A stretch of DNA of 6,546 nucleotides, from contig USIY01000129.1 in assembly GCA_900554845.1 (NCBI GenBank), forward strand, positions 1 through 6,546. Direction: 5' to 3'. The first letter of the stretch is position 1, and each line of letters starts with the position of its first letter. This document shows, piece after piece, positions 6,479-6,546 of the stretch. The notes beneath the pieces are model-generated. The model was given only the letters and a program-made list of their open reading frames with translations, had not been told where the DNA came from and did no database searches. This DNA comes from an uncultured Bacteroidales bacterium (lineage in GTDB: Bacteria; Bacteroidota; Bacteroidia; Bacteroidales; Muribaculaceae). Both the position numbers and the translations under genes were made by a program.

Positions 6479-6546
6479 ATTGTCTATCCCCAATAATATG
6501 TTCTGTGCAATTCTGTCTGTTCTGTGCGCGGATGCATCAAGCATCC
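6479..6546. repeat. Tandem repeat copy 3, cut by window edge (68 bp seen)
   Basis: The first 68 bases of a third copy, ending inside the first small hairpin (GCGGATGC...GCATCC). From TTCTGTGC onward it is identical to copy 1. Its continuation, and the number of further copies, lie outside the window. Confidence 0.9.

Larger units (their letters stand above)
5967..6546. repeat. Tandem array of a 255-257 bp non-coding repeat, at least 2.3 copies
   Basis: Three consecutive copies begin at 5967, 6224 and 6479, each with ATTGTCTAT, and the array runs off the right edge. By hand alignment, copies 1 and 2 differ at 12 positions plus one 2-base deletion, about 95% identity. Copy 3 differs from copy 1 at 2 of its 68 visible bases; one of these (ATTCC to ATCCC) is shared with copy 2. 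The array is visibly richer in A and T than the genes to its left and has no long open frame. It begins about 105 bases beyond the operon terminator. The period is far too long for CRISPR, and no transposase or terminal target duplication is visible. Function unknown. Confidence 0.95.

Noticed and set aside
5967..6546. CRISPR array
   Set aside because: The period is about 256 bp and the whole unit is repeated; there are no short repeats separated by unique spacers.
5967..6546. Integron attC-type cassette sites
   Set aside because: Palindromic units in series recall attC arrays, but there are no gene cassettes between them, no recognisable GTTRRRY core sites in the right places, and no integrase in the window.

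Overview
The window comes from a member of the Bacteroidales, most likely a gut lineage such as Muribaculaceae (family level is inference only). Reasons: a DUF6029-type outer-membrane protein, two Omp28-type thioredoxin-fold proteins, C-terminal domains resembling type IX secretion (T9SS) sorting signals, and start codons preceded by A-rich spacers rather than Shine-Dalgarno sequences.

Layout. Positions 33-5807 hold five plus-strand genes in one direction, with gaps of 8, 32, 16 and 31 bases. They end at a strong intrinsic terminator (about 5830-5862), so they are probably one operon whose promoter lies left of the window. In order: a periplasmic TlpA-type thioredoxin (WCKPC); a 576-residue outer-membrane beta-barrel of the DUF6029 type; an Omp28-type lipoprotein with a thioredoxin fold (CVNC); a 215-residue exported protein with four cysteines and a T9SS-like C-terminal domain; and a 654-residue multidomain exported protein with an Omp28/thioredoxin domain (CGWC) and a T9SS-like C-terminal domain.

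How they may work together. Three of the five products carry a CxxC thioredoxin-like active site. The other two carry closely spaced C-x4-C pairs: one in the last predicted extracellular loop of the barrel, one in the small T9SS-like cargo. All five are predicted to be exported, to the periplasm, the outer membrane or the cell surface. This suggests an envelope or surface thiol-disulfide module, but that role is inferred from domain content. No membrane electron donor (DsbD/CcdA type) is in the window.

Positions 5863-6546 contain no recognisable gene. After about 100 bases of AT-rich spacer with one small hairpin comes a tandem array of a 255-257 bp unit: two full copies about 95% identical, and a third cut by the window edge. 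Each full unit folds on paper into a roughly 198-nt nested palindrome. Three TTCTGTG words face three CACAGAA words, with two small hairpins placed between the nested arms, giving a branched structure. On the minus strand, part of the unit stays open in all copies, and the four differences between copies 1 and 2 in that stretch are all synonymous. The array is the least explained part of the window.
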